Part shown: piece by piece, positions 7,329-15,398 of the stretch
Layout: each line of letters starts with the position of its first letter
Numbering within the stretch: position 1 is the stretch's first letter
From: Oscillatoriales cyanobacterium CG2_30_44_21
Lineage (GTDB): Bacteria > Cyanobacteriota > Cyanobacteriia > Pseudanabaenales > Pseudanabaenaceae
Length of the DNA stretch: 34,659 bases
Assembly: GCA_001873375.1 (NCBI GenBank)
Contig: MNZA01000223.1
Span: forward strand, 14,810 to 49,468
Direction of reading: 5' to 3'
Made by a program: the position numbers and the translations under genes
Notes under the pieces: generated by a model
The model's database searches: none
What the model saw: only the letters and a program-made list of their open reading frames with translations
Told to the model about the DNA's origin: nothing

Positions 7329-8534
7329 CTGGATGAATACAAACTTGCCGCTATTGCCATCGGCTTCCATTTTAATCTGGGCAACAAAAAACTGCTGCTG
7401 CACAATCTCACCTTCGGGCGTAAAGGAAATCTCACCGATGGGAGTTATGTACTTACCAGCTAACAAAGTCTCGTTTAACTTAGTCCTAAGGTCTGGCAAT
7501 GGCAAAGTGCTTAGCTTCGTGTTCTTGTCGATCGCCCGCAGAGATTCCACAAATACTTGCACACTCGCAAAAGCTTGAGCGCTAAACTGCGGTGGCTCTT
7601 TTTTATTCTGTTCTATGTAAAGTTTACGGAAGGCTTTGTTGACTTCGCTATCAAGTTCAGGGCTGTAGGCTTGAGCAATGATAATTCCATCGCAAAGAGC
7701 TTTACATACGGGCAGAATATTGGAAGTATTCAAACCATTTCCGCCAATGATCAAACCCTTGTAACCTAGTTCTCGCAATTGCTTGACTAAATTACCACCA
7801 TCGACGGATAAGCCTGAAATAATAATTAAATCTGGCTTGATATTTATCGCGTTAGTAACTTGAGATTGAAAGTCGGTGTCGGTCGTTTGGAATGTCTGCA
7901 CTGTGGCTAATTCCAATCCTTTCTGTTTTACGGTTTCCTGAAACGTGCCAGTTTCTGACTTATTAAATGCATCATTTTGAGCATAGAAAACTGCGACTTT
8001 TTTAATTTGCGGATTGATTTTGAGGGCGGCGGCGATCGCATTGGGAGCAACTACTGCCACAGGAGCCGATACTCTGGAGATATACTTGCCAATCTCAGGG
8101 ATTCCTTTGGCAGTATTAGAAGGTCCAATGACAGGAACTCCTGCCCGTTCCGCGATCGGGTCAGCGCTAAAAGCCTGTTGCGACAGGGTTGGACCGACAA
8201 TGCCCACGATCTTATCCTGCGAAATTAAACTGTTAAATGCGTTGATTGTGCCTTGCTCATCACCTGTGGTGTCTTGAAAAACCAAACGAATCGGTGTGCC
8301 ATTAATGCCGCCCTGCTGATTGAAATAGGTTTCCGCAATCTTTGCGCCTGTCACTTGTTCTTGTCCTAGCAGCGCCACATTGCCAGACTGAGCCACGGCA
8401 ATGCCGATGGGAATCGCGCCATTGCTAGCTGTGCTGGGGCTGTTGGCAGTCTCCGTCTGACCGCAAGCCGCGACTAGCCAGCAGCACATTAAAGAGGCGA
8501 TCGCGTAACTTAAAAATTTTTTAATATCTCTCAT
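7326..8534 (-). CDS. Branched-chain amino acid/amide-type ABC transporter substrate-binding lipoprotein
   Basis: The 402-residue product has a lipoprotein signal: basic MRDIKK, a hydrophobic segment, and a VAAC lipobox with Cys24 as the lipidation site, followed by a Ser/Thr/Asn-rich linker. The mature part is a type-I periplasmic binding fold of the Leu/Ile/Val (HAAT) class: IPIGIAVAQSGNVALLGQEQ, FQDTTGDEQGTINAFNSLIS, VGPTLSQQAFSADPIAERAG, VAVFYAQNDAFNKSET and FTPEGEIVQQQFFVAQI. It would present a branched-chain amino acid, urea or related amide to an ABC permease in the plasma membrane. No permease genes are adjacent, and the ligand cannot be assigned. The stop codon is embedded in a 21-bp-arm hairpin. 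A three-hairpin MITE-like element lies 13 bases upstream of the start codon. Confidence 0.92.
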   Translation of the reverse strand: MRDIKKFLSYAIASLMCCWLVAACGQTETANSPSTASNGAIPIGIAVAQSGNVALLGQEQVTGAKIAETYFNQQGGINGTPIRLVFQDTTGDEQGTINAFNSLISQDKIVGIVGPTLSQQAFSADPIAERAGVPVIGPSNTAKGIPEIGKYISRVSAPVAVVAPNAIAAALKINPQIKKVAVFYAQNDAFNKSETGTFQETVKQKGLELATVQTFQTTDTDFQSQVTNAINIKPDLIIISGLSVDGGNLVKQLRELGYKGLIIGGNGLNTSNILPVCKALCDGIIIAQAYSPELDSEVNKAFRKLYIEQNKKEPPQFSAQAFASVQVFVESLRAIDKNTKLSTLPLPDLRTKLNETLLAGKYITPIGEISFTPEGEIVQQQFFVAQIKMEADGNSGKFVFIQ

Positions 8535-8547
8535 AAATTTAGATTTA

Positions 8548-8650
8548 ATACCAATTTACAAAAGTGTGACTACACTTTTATGAATTAAAAACCAAAACCA
8601 GTATAAGTTTTTAAGTAAAGAAATGGCTATGCCATCTCTTTACTTGGCAT
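8548..8650 (+). mobile_element. 103-bp three-hairpin MITE-like element, copy 1
   Basis: Begins ATACCAATTTAC and ends CTTTACTTGGCAT, giving near-perfect terminal inverted repeats (ATACCAA / TTGGCAT). Inside are the same three hairpins as at 29500-29602: a left arm pair around GTGACTACAC, a small AAACCAGTATAAGTTT-type hairpin, and the right AAATGGC-type hairpin. It has the same length as the copy at 29500. No transposase is encoded. Mobility is inferred from the architecture and copy number. Confidence 0.75.
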
Positions 8651-9208
8651 AAGATAGCTTTAGGCGTTGGAGCTGCACCCTTCCCAGTGAAAAATTTGAC
8701 ATGGCAACGCGAAGCGCCGCTAATTCTTGGTTTTTAATTTCTAATTCTGTAGTGAGATGCTCTCGCTTAAAAGTTTCTCTGGATCATTCAATTCTTTACA
8801 TAAATTAATGCTTATAAAAGCTTGTGACAATAGGATTTCTTGCCAGTCTTAACTAATCCATAATCAAACCTAAACCTTAGTTTAGAGGTTCTAGATATAT
8901 TATCTATTTGCATATCTCTAAAGATATAGTGTTATTTCAAGGTTAAGTCTTTACATCCAAATAACACCTTCATCACTAATAAAAATAGTGACGGTAAGTT
9001 CTATCCAATTTAGATTGCTTCTACCAACTAATTAATTAGTTGGTATTAATTGCCTAGATATAAATAAAGCGCAACTAAAGCTTGCCTTCTTTATTAAACA
9101 AAGGTTCTAGAGTTTTAGCTGATTCACTCTTATTCCTGATAATTGATCACAGCAGATGTGATTACTGTTTTTAATTGGCTATAGCTAAACTCACTTCACA
9201 CAAATAAA
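8651..9208. other. Long upstream region of the phosphatase gene
   Basis: This untranslated stretch contains no open frame with protein character. The first part continues from the MITE-like element; the rest is AT-rich and holds the Pho-box candidate (8848-8877). A possible -10 (TATTAT, 8898-8903) is followed by about 300 bases to the start codon, implying a long 5' leader if that promoter is used. An ATTAATTAGTTGGTATTAAT-like AT palindrome lies near 9030-9050. Confidence 0.6.
8848..8877 (+). promoter_or_regulatory. Pho box (three 8-bp direct repeats spaced by 3 bp)
   Basis: The sequence reads CTTAACTA, three bases, CATAATCA, three bases, CTAAACCT. The cyanobacterial Pho-box unit is YTTAAYYW in tandem with 3-bp spacing: unit 1 matches at 8/8 positions, units 2 and 3 at 7/8. 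A weak fourth unit (TTTAGAGG, 8881-8888) keeps the register and would put TATTAT at 8898, about ten bases downstream, the normal distance to a -10. This predicts activation by the SphR/PhoB response regulator under phosphate limitation, which fits the phosphatase encoded downstream. Confidence 0.72.
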
Positions 9209-12200
9209 ATGACAACGACATCTGTACGTTTTTCTCAGTTTAATGCTTCTCTAAATCGCAATGCTGAAGGACAGTTAGTTACTGATCTTTCAACTCCAAA
9301 TAACGCTCAGGCAAAAGCAGTTGCCGAAATTATTCAACGCAATAATCCTGATGTGTTGCTAATCAATGAATTTGACTATGTATCAGCAAATCCATTGCAA
9401 CCTGTGCAACTTTTGCAACAAAACTATTTAGGAGTTAGCCAAAATGGTGCTAATCCTGTTGATTATCCTTTTGTTTACATTGCGCCATCAAATACTGGAA
9501 TTTCATCAGGATTTGACTTAAATAATAATGGTACGGCGGTGACAACTGTCGGTGCAGCAGGATATGGTGATGACTCTTTTGGGTTTGGTCAATTCCCTGG
9601 ACAATTTGGGATGTTGTTGTTCTCTAAGTATGAGATTGACACCGCAAATATTCGCACTTTCCAGAATTTCCTTTGGAAAGATATGCCGAACAACCTGCTC
9701 ACCAACGATCCCACCATTGACAATCCTGCAACTCCTGTCAATGAGAACCTGAATGGTTTTTATGCTCCTGAAGAAATTGCCGTATTGCGTCTATCTTCTA
9801 AGAGTCATTGGGATGTGCCAATTAAGGTCAATGGCGAGACTGTTCATTTATTGCTGAGCCATCCTACACCACCAACTTTTGATGGCACTGAAGACCGCAA
9901 TGGCAAGCGCAATTCCGATGAAATTCGTTTTTGGGCTGACTACATTACCCCAAACAAGGGCGGCTACATCTACGATGATCAAGGTGGCTCTGGCGGTATT
10001 GCCAATGGTTCTAGCTTCGTAATTATGGGCGATCAAAATGCTGATCCCCGTGATGGAGACAGCTTTAATAATGCCATTCGTCAATTGCTGCTAAATCCGA
10101 ACATTAATACTAATTTTGTCCCAGCCAGTTTGGGCGGAGCGCAACAATCTGATTTGCAAGCAGGCGCGAATGTTAACCAAAAAGGTAATCCTGCCTTTGA
10201 TACTGCTGACTTCAATGATAATCCCGCTCCAGGTAACTTGAGAACAGATTATGTGTTGCCTTCAAGCGACTTGCAAATCACTAATTCGGCGGTCTATTGG
10301 CCACTTAATAGCGATCCTAACTTTGCACCTGTTGGCACTTTCCCGTTCCCTAGTTCTGATCATCGCCTGATTTATGCAGATGTACAGGTGGGCGCAACCC
10401 CAGCAGGTAAGACCTTGACTGAGGCGAATTTGTTGGGAAATACCACCTTTGCGACGGGCTTTGTGCCGACTGGAGCCGCCGCGCAAATTAATGGTGTGGA
10501 TGTAACCGTGGGCGGCTTGTCTGGTGTGACTTATGACGCAACCAATAATCGCTACTATGCAATCTCAGACGATCGCTCTGCCGATGCGCGTTTTTATACC
10601 TTCACTCTCGATGCTGTGACAAATGCGGTCACGTTCACCAATGTAGTTCAGTTAAAAGATGCTAGTGGTAATCCTTTTGCCGCAAACTCTCTCGATCCTG
10701 AAGGGATTGCCTTAACCAAGAATGGCACAGTGTTCATTTCTTCGGAAGGTGAAGTAAATCTTGGCGCTGGTCGCGTTGGCGATCCTTTTATTAAGGAGTT
10801 TTCGCTAACGACTGGTCAAGAAGTGCGATCGCTGCCTGTTCCTAAAAAATTCTCGCCTGTGGTGGTTGATACCAACAACAGTGGCACGGTCAATACTGGC
10901 GATACTCAAACGGCTGGCGTTCGCAATAACTTGGCTTTTGAGAGCTTAACGATCGCCCCCAATCAAAAGACACTCTACACCGCAACTGAAAATGCGCTGA
11001 TCCAAGATGGATTACCTGCGACCGTTAACAATGGTTCGCGATCGCGCATTATTCAGTACAACCTGATCAGTGGTCAGCCCGAAAAGGAATATCTCTATGT
11101 CACCGATCCTGTGGCGATCGCGCCTAATCCTGCTGGTCAATTTGCCACTAATGGTTTAGTGGATTTGTTGGCGATCGACGATCGCGGCACTTTGTTAGCG
11201 GTGGAGCGCTCCTTTGCAGTGGGTGCAGTTGGCACTGGCAACACGATCAAGATTTACGAAATCACCTTGCAAGGCGCAACTGATATTAGTTTTAATGATT
11301 CGCTAAGCAGCTTAACCACCGATCAATTTGCCGCGATCGCCCCTGTCCAAAAGCGCTTAGTTCTCAATCTTGATGATTTGAATTTGCCCACTGGCACAGA
11401 CAACATCGAAGGCATCGCCTTTGGACCCAAGCTTGCCGATGGTCGTCAGTCGATTGTGTTGGTCAGCGACAACAACTTCAGCCCTACCCAATTTACACAA
11501 ATCCTTACCCTGAGCGCTGATATTGCCGCTAATCCCAATTCTTTAGTCAATGGTGTGGCGAGTGGTGATACTACTCAAAACTCGACTGTACTCTGGACTC
11601 GCAGCGCGATCGCTGGTGCGGTTAAGTTTGAATATTCCACAACTGCCGATTTCAGTGCGATCGCTGGTACTAAAAATGCCACAGTTACCAATCCCTTGCA
11701 ACCCGTCAAGGTTGATGTCACAGGGCTAACCGCCGATACTGATTACTTTTATCGTGTCACCGATGCGGCTGGAGTGACTGCCACTGGTAAATTCAGCACG
11801 GCGGCAGCGATCGGCAAGCAATCAGGATTACGCTTTGGAGTTGCTGGCGACTGGCGTGGTGAAATTGCGCCTTACCCTGCGATCGCCAATGCCGATGAAC
11901 GCGACCTGAGATTCTTTGTGGAACTGGGCGACACCATCTACGCTGACTTTGCTTCTCCTGCCGTTCTTAACGCTGATGGTACTGAAAAAGATCAAGTCAC
12001 CACCCTTGACGAGTACCGCGCCAAACATAGTGAAGTCTATGGCGATCGCTTTGGGCAAAACTTCTGGGCAGAGCTTCGCGCTTCGACTTCTGTTTTGGTA
12101 ACCATTGACGATCACGAAGTCGTTAATGACTTCCAAGGTGGTCAAGATGCCTCGACCCTATCCGCCGCCAATCAAGCTTTGTTTGGCGCAACCTCAGGAC

Positions 12201-13879
12201 TAGTCAATGATTCGCCCCTCTATGAAAATGGTTTGCAATCTTTCCAAGAGTACAACCCCATCCGTGATGAATTTTACGGAGCCACAGGTGACGCTCGCAC
12301 TGCTAACGAACGCAAACTTTACCGCGCCAATACCTACGGCTCCGATGCCGTAAACATTGTCCTCGATGCCCGTTCCTTCCGCGACCTTGGACTAACCAAC
12401 GTCACGAACCTCGCCGACCAAGTTCAAGTTGGCACATTTTTAGCGCAGTCCTTTAATCCCTCTCGGACATTCCTCGGTCGCGTTCAAGTGGAAGACCTCA
12501 AGCGCGATTTGCTACAAGCCCAAAAAGATGGCGTGACTTGGAAGTTCATCAATTTGCCTGAACCAGTGCAAAATCTCGGTGTACTCGCAGCAAGCGATCG
12601 CTATGAAGGCTATGCTGCTGAACGCACGGAAATCCTCAAGTTCATTGATGACAACAAGATCAATAACGTTGTCTTTATCGCCGCCGATATTCACGGCACA
12701 TTGGTTAATAACCTCACCTATCAGCTAGGGGTCGGTCAAGCGCAAATTGCTACCAATGCCTTTGAAATTACCACTGGCTCGGTTGCTTTCGATGCCCCTT
12801 TTGGCCCCACAGTTGCCGATCTTGCAGTTGCGGCTGGCATCCTTGATGCTAACGGCAAAGCTTTCTACGATTCTCTCCCTGTGGCAAATGACGCAGATAG
12901 TGCGCTCAATGACAAGGATGACTTTATTAAATCCATTGTCGATGGCGGTTTAGCACCTCTTGGCTACGATCCTCTCGGACTCAACAACAACCTCGCTCAA
13001 GCCAATGGCTTAATCAAGGCAAAATTGCTAAAAGGCGATTATGTAGCAACTCAAACCTACGGTTGGACAGAGTTTGACATCGATCCTATTACCCAAAAGC
13101 TAACCGTCACCACCTACGGTATCAAGCCTTACACCCGTGCCGAATTGGAAGCCGATCCTAATTTGATCATCAGCCGCACTCCCCAGATTGTCAGCCAGTT
13201 TGAAGTGGAAGCTAATCAAGTTGTTGCTGAAGCCAAACTCGTTGGCGTTGGCTCAATTAATAACGATGATTTGCTTGCCATCAATGGTCAAACCTTTGAC
13301 GGACGCAGCAATATCGTCTTCACAGGCGCAGGTACTGACAAAGTGGATCTGCTATTTAATCCATCCTTTGCGGTCGGCAACAACCGCATTGATACAGGTA
13401 GTGCCAGCGACATTATTTTTGTCAGCCAAGGCGATCGCGTCTTCGGTGGATCTGATAACGATATCTTTGAAGCCACAGAAAGCAAGGGCAACAACCGTAT
13501 GTCTGGCGGCGCTGGCGATGATACTTTCTTCCTCGGCAGTGGCGATCGCGCTCTCGGCGGTGACGGTGTTGACAAGTTCTTCGCTGGCGAAGGCGGCGGC
13601 AACTTACTCTCAGGTGGTGCAGGCGCTGATCAATTCTGGATCTTCAACGGCGATGTACCAGCGAGTGCTAACACCATTGCTGACTTCCAAATTGGTACTG
13701 ATGTGATCGGTTTCCAAAATGCAAGCTTTGGTCTGGCGGATATTGTTCGTTCTGGCAACAATATTTCTGTTATGGATGGCAGTAACAATATGTTGAAAGT
13801 AATCGCCACTTTCTCAAATGTCGATACATCTGGCTTGAATGCTTCTAGCTTTGTATTTCTCACTGGTTCTGCCGTGTAA
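9209..13879 (+). CDS. Secreted multi-domain phosphatase (EEP nuclease/phosphatase + phytase-like esterase + PhoD + Ca-binding repeats)
   Basis: The 1556-residue protein has no Sec signal. Domains in order: endonuclease/exonuclease/phosphatase fold (about 1-395; NEFD, MGDQNADPRD, SSDHRLIYADV); esterase-like/phytase-like propeller (about 400-765; GLSGVTYDATNNRYYAISDD, DPEGIAL, NLAFESLTI); PhoD N-terminal domain (about 770-865; SLVNGVASGDTTQNSTVLWT); PhoD-type metallophosphatase (about 868-1300; GDWRGE, LGDTIYADF, IDDHEVVNDF, AADIHGT); and C-terminal Gly/Asp-rich hemolysin-type Ca-binding repeats (about 1350-1500; SGGAGDD, LSGGAGADQFW). The repeats and missing signal peptide suggest type I secretion. 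The likely role is release of phosphate from extracellular organic phosphates, possibly phosphodiesters and nucleic acids. The Pho box upstream supports this. Substrates are inferred. Confidence 0.93.
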   Translation: MTTTSVRFSQFNASLNRNAEGQLVTDLSTPNNAQAKAVAEIIQRNNPDVLLINEFDYVSANPLQPVQLLQQNYLGVSQNGANPVDYPFVYIAPSNTGISSGFDLNNNGTAVTTVGAAGYGDDSFGFGQFPGQFGMLLFSKYEIDTANIRTFQNFLWKDMPNNLLTNDPTIDNPATPVNENLNGFYAPEEIAVLRLSSKSHWDVPIKVNGETVHLLLSHPTPPTFDGTEDRNGKRNSDEIRFWADYITPNKGGYIYDDQGGSGGIANGSSFVIMGDQNADPRDGDSFNNAIRQLLLNPNINTNFVPASLGGAQQSDLQAGANVNQKGNPAFDTADFNDNPAPGNLRTDYVLPSSDLQITNSAVYWPLNSDPNFAPVGTFPFPSSDHRLIYADVQVGATPAGKTLTEANLLGNTTFATGFVPTGAAAQINGVDVTVGGLSGVTYDATNNRYYAISDDRSADARFYTFTLDAVTNAVTFTNVVQLKDASGNPFAANSLDPEGIALTKNGTVFISSEGEVNLGAGRVGDPFIKEFSLTTGQEVRSLPVPKKFSPVVVDTNNSGTVNTGDTQTAGVRNNLAFESLTIAPNQKTLYTATENALIQDGLPATVNNGSRSRIIQYNLISGQPEKEYLYVTDPVAIAPNPAGQFATNGLVDLLAIDDRGTLLAVERSFAVGAVGTGNTIKIYEITLQGATDISFNDSLSSLTTDQFAAIAPVQKRLVLNLDDLNLPTGTDNIEGIAFGPKLADGRQSIVLVSDNNFSPTQFTQILTLSADIAANPNSLVNGVASGDTTQNSTVLWTRSAIAGAVKFEYSTTADFSAIAGTKNATVTNPLQPVKVDVTGLTADTDYFYRVTDAAGVTATGKFSTAAAIGKQSGLRFGVAGDWRGEIAPYPAIANADERDLRFFVELGDTIYADFASPAVLNADGTEKDQVTTLDEYRAKHSEVYGDRFGQNFWAELRASTSVLVTIDDHEVVNDFQGGQDASTLSAANQALFGATSGLVNDSPLYENGLQSFQEYNPIRDEFYGATGDARTANERKLYRANTYGSDAVNIVLDARSFRDLGLTNVTNLADQVQVGTFLAQSFNPSRTFLGRVQVEDLKRDLLQAQKDGVTWKFINLPEPVQNLGVLAASDRYEGYAAERTEILKFIDDNKINNVVFIAADIHGTLVNNLTYQLGVGQAQIATNAFEITTGSVAFDAPFGPTVADLAVAAGILDANGKAFYDSLPVANDADSALNDKDDFIKSIVDGGLAPLGYDPLGLNNNLAQANGLIKAKLLKGDYVATQTYGWTEFDIDPITQKLTVTTYGIKPYTRAELEADPNLIISRTPQIVSQFEVEANQVVAEAKLVGVGSINNDDLLAINGQTFDGRSNIVFTGAGTDKVDLLFNPSFAVGNNRIDTGSASDIIFVSQGDRVFGGSDNDIFEATESKGNNRMSGGAGDDTFFLGSGDRALGGDGVDKFFAGEGGGNLLSGGAGADQFWIFNGDVPASANTIADFQIGTDVIGFQNASFGLADIVRSGNNISVMDGSNNMLKVIATFSNVDTSGLNASSFVFLTGSAV

Positions 13880-13915
13880 TACCAAATAAAGAAATGGCGT
13901 AGCCATTTCTTTATA
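13879..13915. repeat. AAATGGC-type palindrome overlapping the phosphatase stop codon
   Basis: Starts ATACCAAATAAAGAAATGGC on the last base of the TAA stop codon and closes with GCCATTTCTTTATAC around a GTA loop. It equals the right-hand hairpin plus the ATACC end of the 103-bp element. Confidence 0.8.
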
Positions 13916-13917
13916 CT

Positions 13918-13954
13918 AAATAAGGGGGGCGCGGCTTTGCCGCGCACCCCTTAT
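13918..13954. repeat. GC-rich palindrome between convergent genes
   Basis: Seventeen-base arms beginning AATAAGGGG and ending CCCCTTATT, with one mismatch, around TTT. It lies exactly between the phosphatase and FHA-protein 3' ends and touches the minus-strand stop codon at 13954. It may act as a shared 3' end for both transcripts. Confidence 0.75.
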
Positions 13955-15081
13955 TATTTACTAATACGGCGGCACTCGTCTCCAGAAATTGATTTTGTAC
14001 TCCCATCAGTTAAAACTTTGACACAAGTTAGGTCTGGTCTGGGTGCGTAAAATGAATAGACAATTACCCCTGACAAAAATATCAGCGAGGCAGGAATTAA
14101 TAGACTGGGGGATAGCCACTTAGGGCGCAATTTTTTCTTGATACTTGTCAGTTTCTTCTGAACATACAAAATATCGGGATGTCCAGCCTTCAATACTTTT
14201 TTATAGATTTTTAGCGCATTCCTATAATAAATTTTAGCTAATTGATAGCGTTTTTGGCTAGTACATATAGCTCCCAGATCTACGAAGCTAACCGCAACTT
14301 CTGGATGTTCATTATTAAATATATTTTGCTTAATTTCTAAGACCTGTAGTAATAAAAATTCTGCTTTTTCATACATTGTTTGACTGCTATAAATTGAGGC
14401 TAATTCTTTAATTACATTAGTCACATCAGGATGACCAACACCTAATGCCTTTCTTAAAATTTCAATCCCTTCTAAAAATAAAGCCTCGCCTTTATCAAAT
14501 AGGTTCTGGGAAAAGTTAAGAGTAGCAATTTCTAGTAAGCAGTTAGCGACTTGAGGCTGTCTCTCGCCATATAGTCTTTGGCTAATCGCTAAAACTTGAT
14601 TTAAGTAACCTTCGGCAATACTAAACCTGCCAAGCTTGCGTTCTCTCTGGGCTAACTCGTATAGCCATTCCAGAAAAATCCCCATTTTGCCACTAGCATA
14701 GGGCGGCTCTGGAGATATGCGGTAAATTGCCAGTGTATTGCTGCTAAAAATGATCTCATCTCCATGCATCAACACCCACGAATCGCGCACATCTCCATTA
14801 ATTATTAGCCCATTGGTACTTTTTCCACTTTCAGAGGTTCCATCACTAATCTGAAAAACATAATCTAAAGGATTTATCGAAATTGCTGATAATGTGGCGT
14901 GTTCTCGAGATACTGACTGCGATCGCAAAATAATATCGGCTTCAGGCGATCGACCTAAAATATAATTCTTTTGACTTAGATTAACGCTCTGCTGACCCTG
15001 CGGATCTTGCAAAACCAGAAAGTGATCAATTCGCTCACTTTCCACAACAGTTAAATCTTGTAGGTGTTCTAAGGAGTCCAT
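13954..15081 (-). CDS. FHA domain protein with TPR repeats and C-terminal membrane anchor
   Basis: The 375-residue protein carries an N-terminal forkhead-associated domain (about residues 20-120; YILGRSPEADI, VSREHATLS, TNGLIING), which binds phosphothreonine peptides. It is followed by tetratricopeptide units of the kinesin-light-chain type (about 135-310; repeated 'GHPDV', 'EHPEVA', 'QRLYGERQPQVANCLLEIA') and one transmembrane segment (about 325-347; SLLIPASLIFLSGVIVYSFY). A short tail follows that contains two Cys and may lie outside. The layout suggests a membrane-attached scaffold reading Ser/Thr-kinase signals; a kinase gene lies at 25.6-27.4 kb but nothing links them directly. The stop codon abuts a GC-rich palindrome shared with the phosphatase gene. 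Confidence 0.88.
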   Translation of the reverse strand: MDSLEHLQDLTVVESERIDHFLVLQDPQGQQSVNLSQKNYILGRSPEADIILRSQSVSREHATLSAISINPLDYVFQISDGTSESGKSTNGLIINGDVRDSWVLMHGDEIIFSSNTLAIYRISPEPPYASGKMGIFLEWLYELAQRERKLGRFSIAEGYLNQVLAISQRLYGERQPQVANCLLEIATLNFSQNLFDKGEALFLEGIEILRKALGVGHPDVTNVIKELASIYSSQTMYEKAEFLLLQVLEIKQNIFNNEHPEVAVSFVDLGAICTSQKRYQLAKIYYRNALKIYKKVLKAGHPDILYVQKKLTSIKKKLRPKWLSPSLLIPASLIFLSGVIVYSFYAPRPDLTCVKVLTDGSTKSISGDECRRISK

Positions 15082-15398
15082 TTTAGGAATAGGTCATCAT
15101 AGCCACATTTTTGCCTGCTTATTATACTTCCTTCCAACTCATCCAAATTCACCAACATTGTAGTCACACTTTTGTGAATTTAAAAACCCCAAAAGCATAT
15201 AGCCTATGAAAGCTTTAAGGGATACAGATAAAATCTTGAAAGCGGCGCGTCTCGCCGCTTTCAAGATTTTATCTGTATTTTAAGTTAGCGCAAAGCACTA
15301 TAAATACAATGTTTGTAAATTTAAAACCAACCTCAGTATGGATTTTTAAACAAAGAAATAACCATGCTATTTCTTTGTTTAGTGTTATTTAGCAGAAG
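15082..15398. other. Intergenic gap composed almost entirely of repeat elements
   Basis: From left to right: an unremarkable promoter-like stretch for the FHA gene; a truncated left part of the 103-bp element (TGTAGTCACACTTTTGTGAA at about 15161); the 26-bp-arm palindrome 15222-15278; the motif AGCGCAAAGCACTA (15287); then a second partial 103-bp element (about 15308-15388) ending in an imperfect AAAGAAAT/ATTTCTTT hairpin. The order suggests one repeat inserted into, or next to, another. No gene is seen. Confidence 0.7.
15222..15278. repeat. 26-bp-arm perfect palindrome
   Basis: Arms 15222-15247 and 15253-15278 are perfectly complementary; the loop is CGTCT. The inner core AGCGGCG/CGCCGCT is of the GC type, while the outer arm ATACAGATAAAATCTTG is not seen elsewhere in the window. 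Confidence 0.88.

Noticed and set aside
9848-10084. Antisense open frames within the phosphatase gene (also 11828-12145 and 13288-13947)
   Set aside because: They are mirror frames of a strongly coding gene with recognised domains and have no features of their own.
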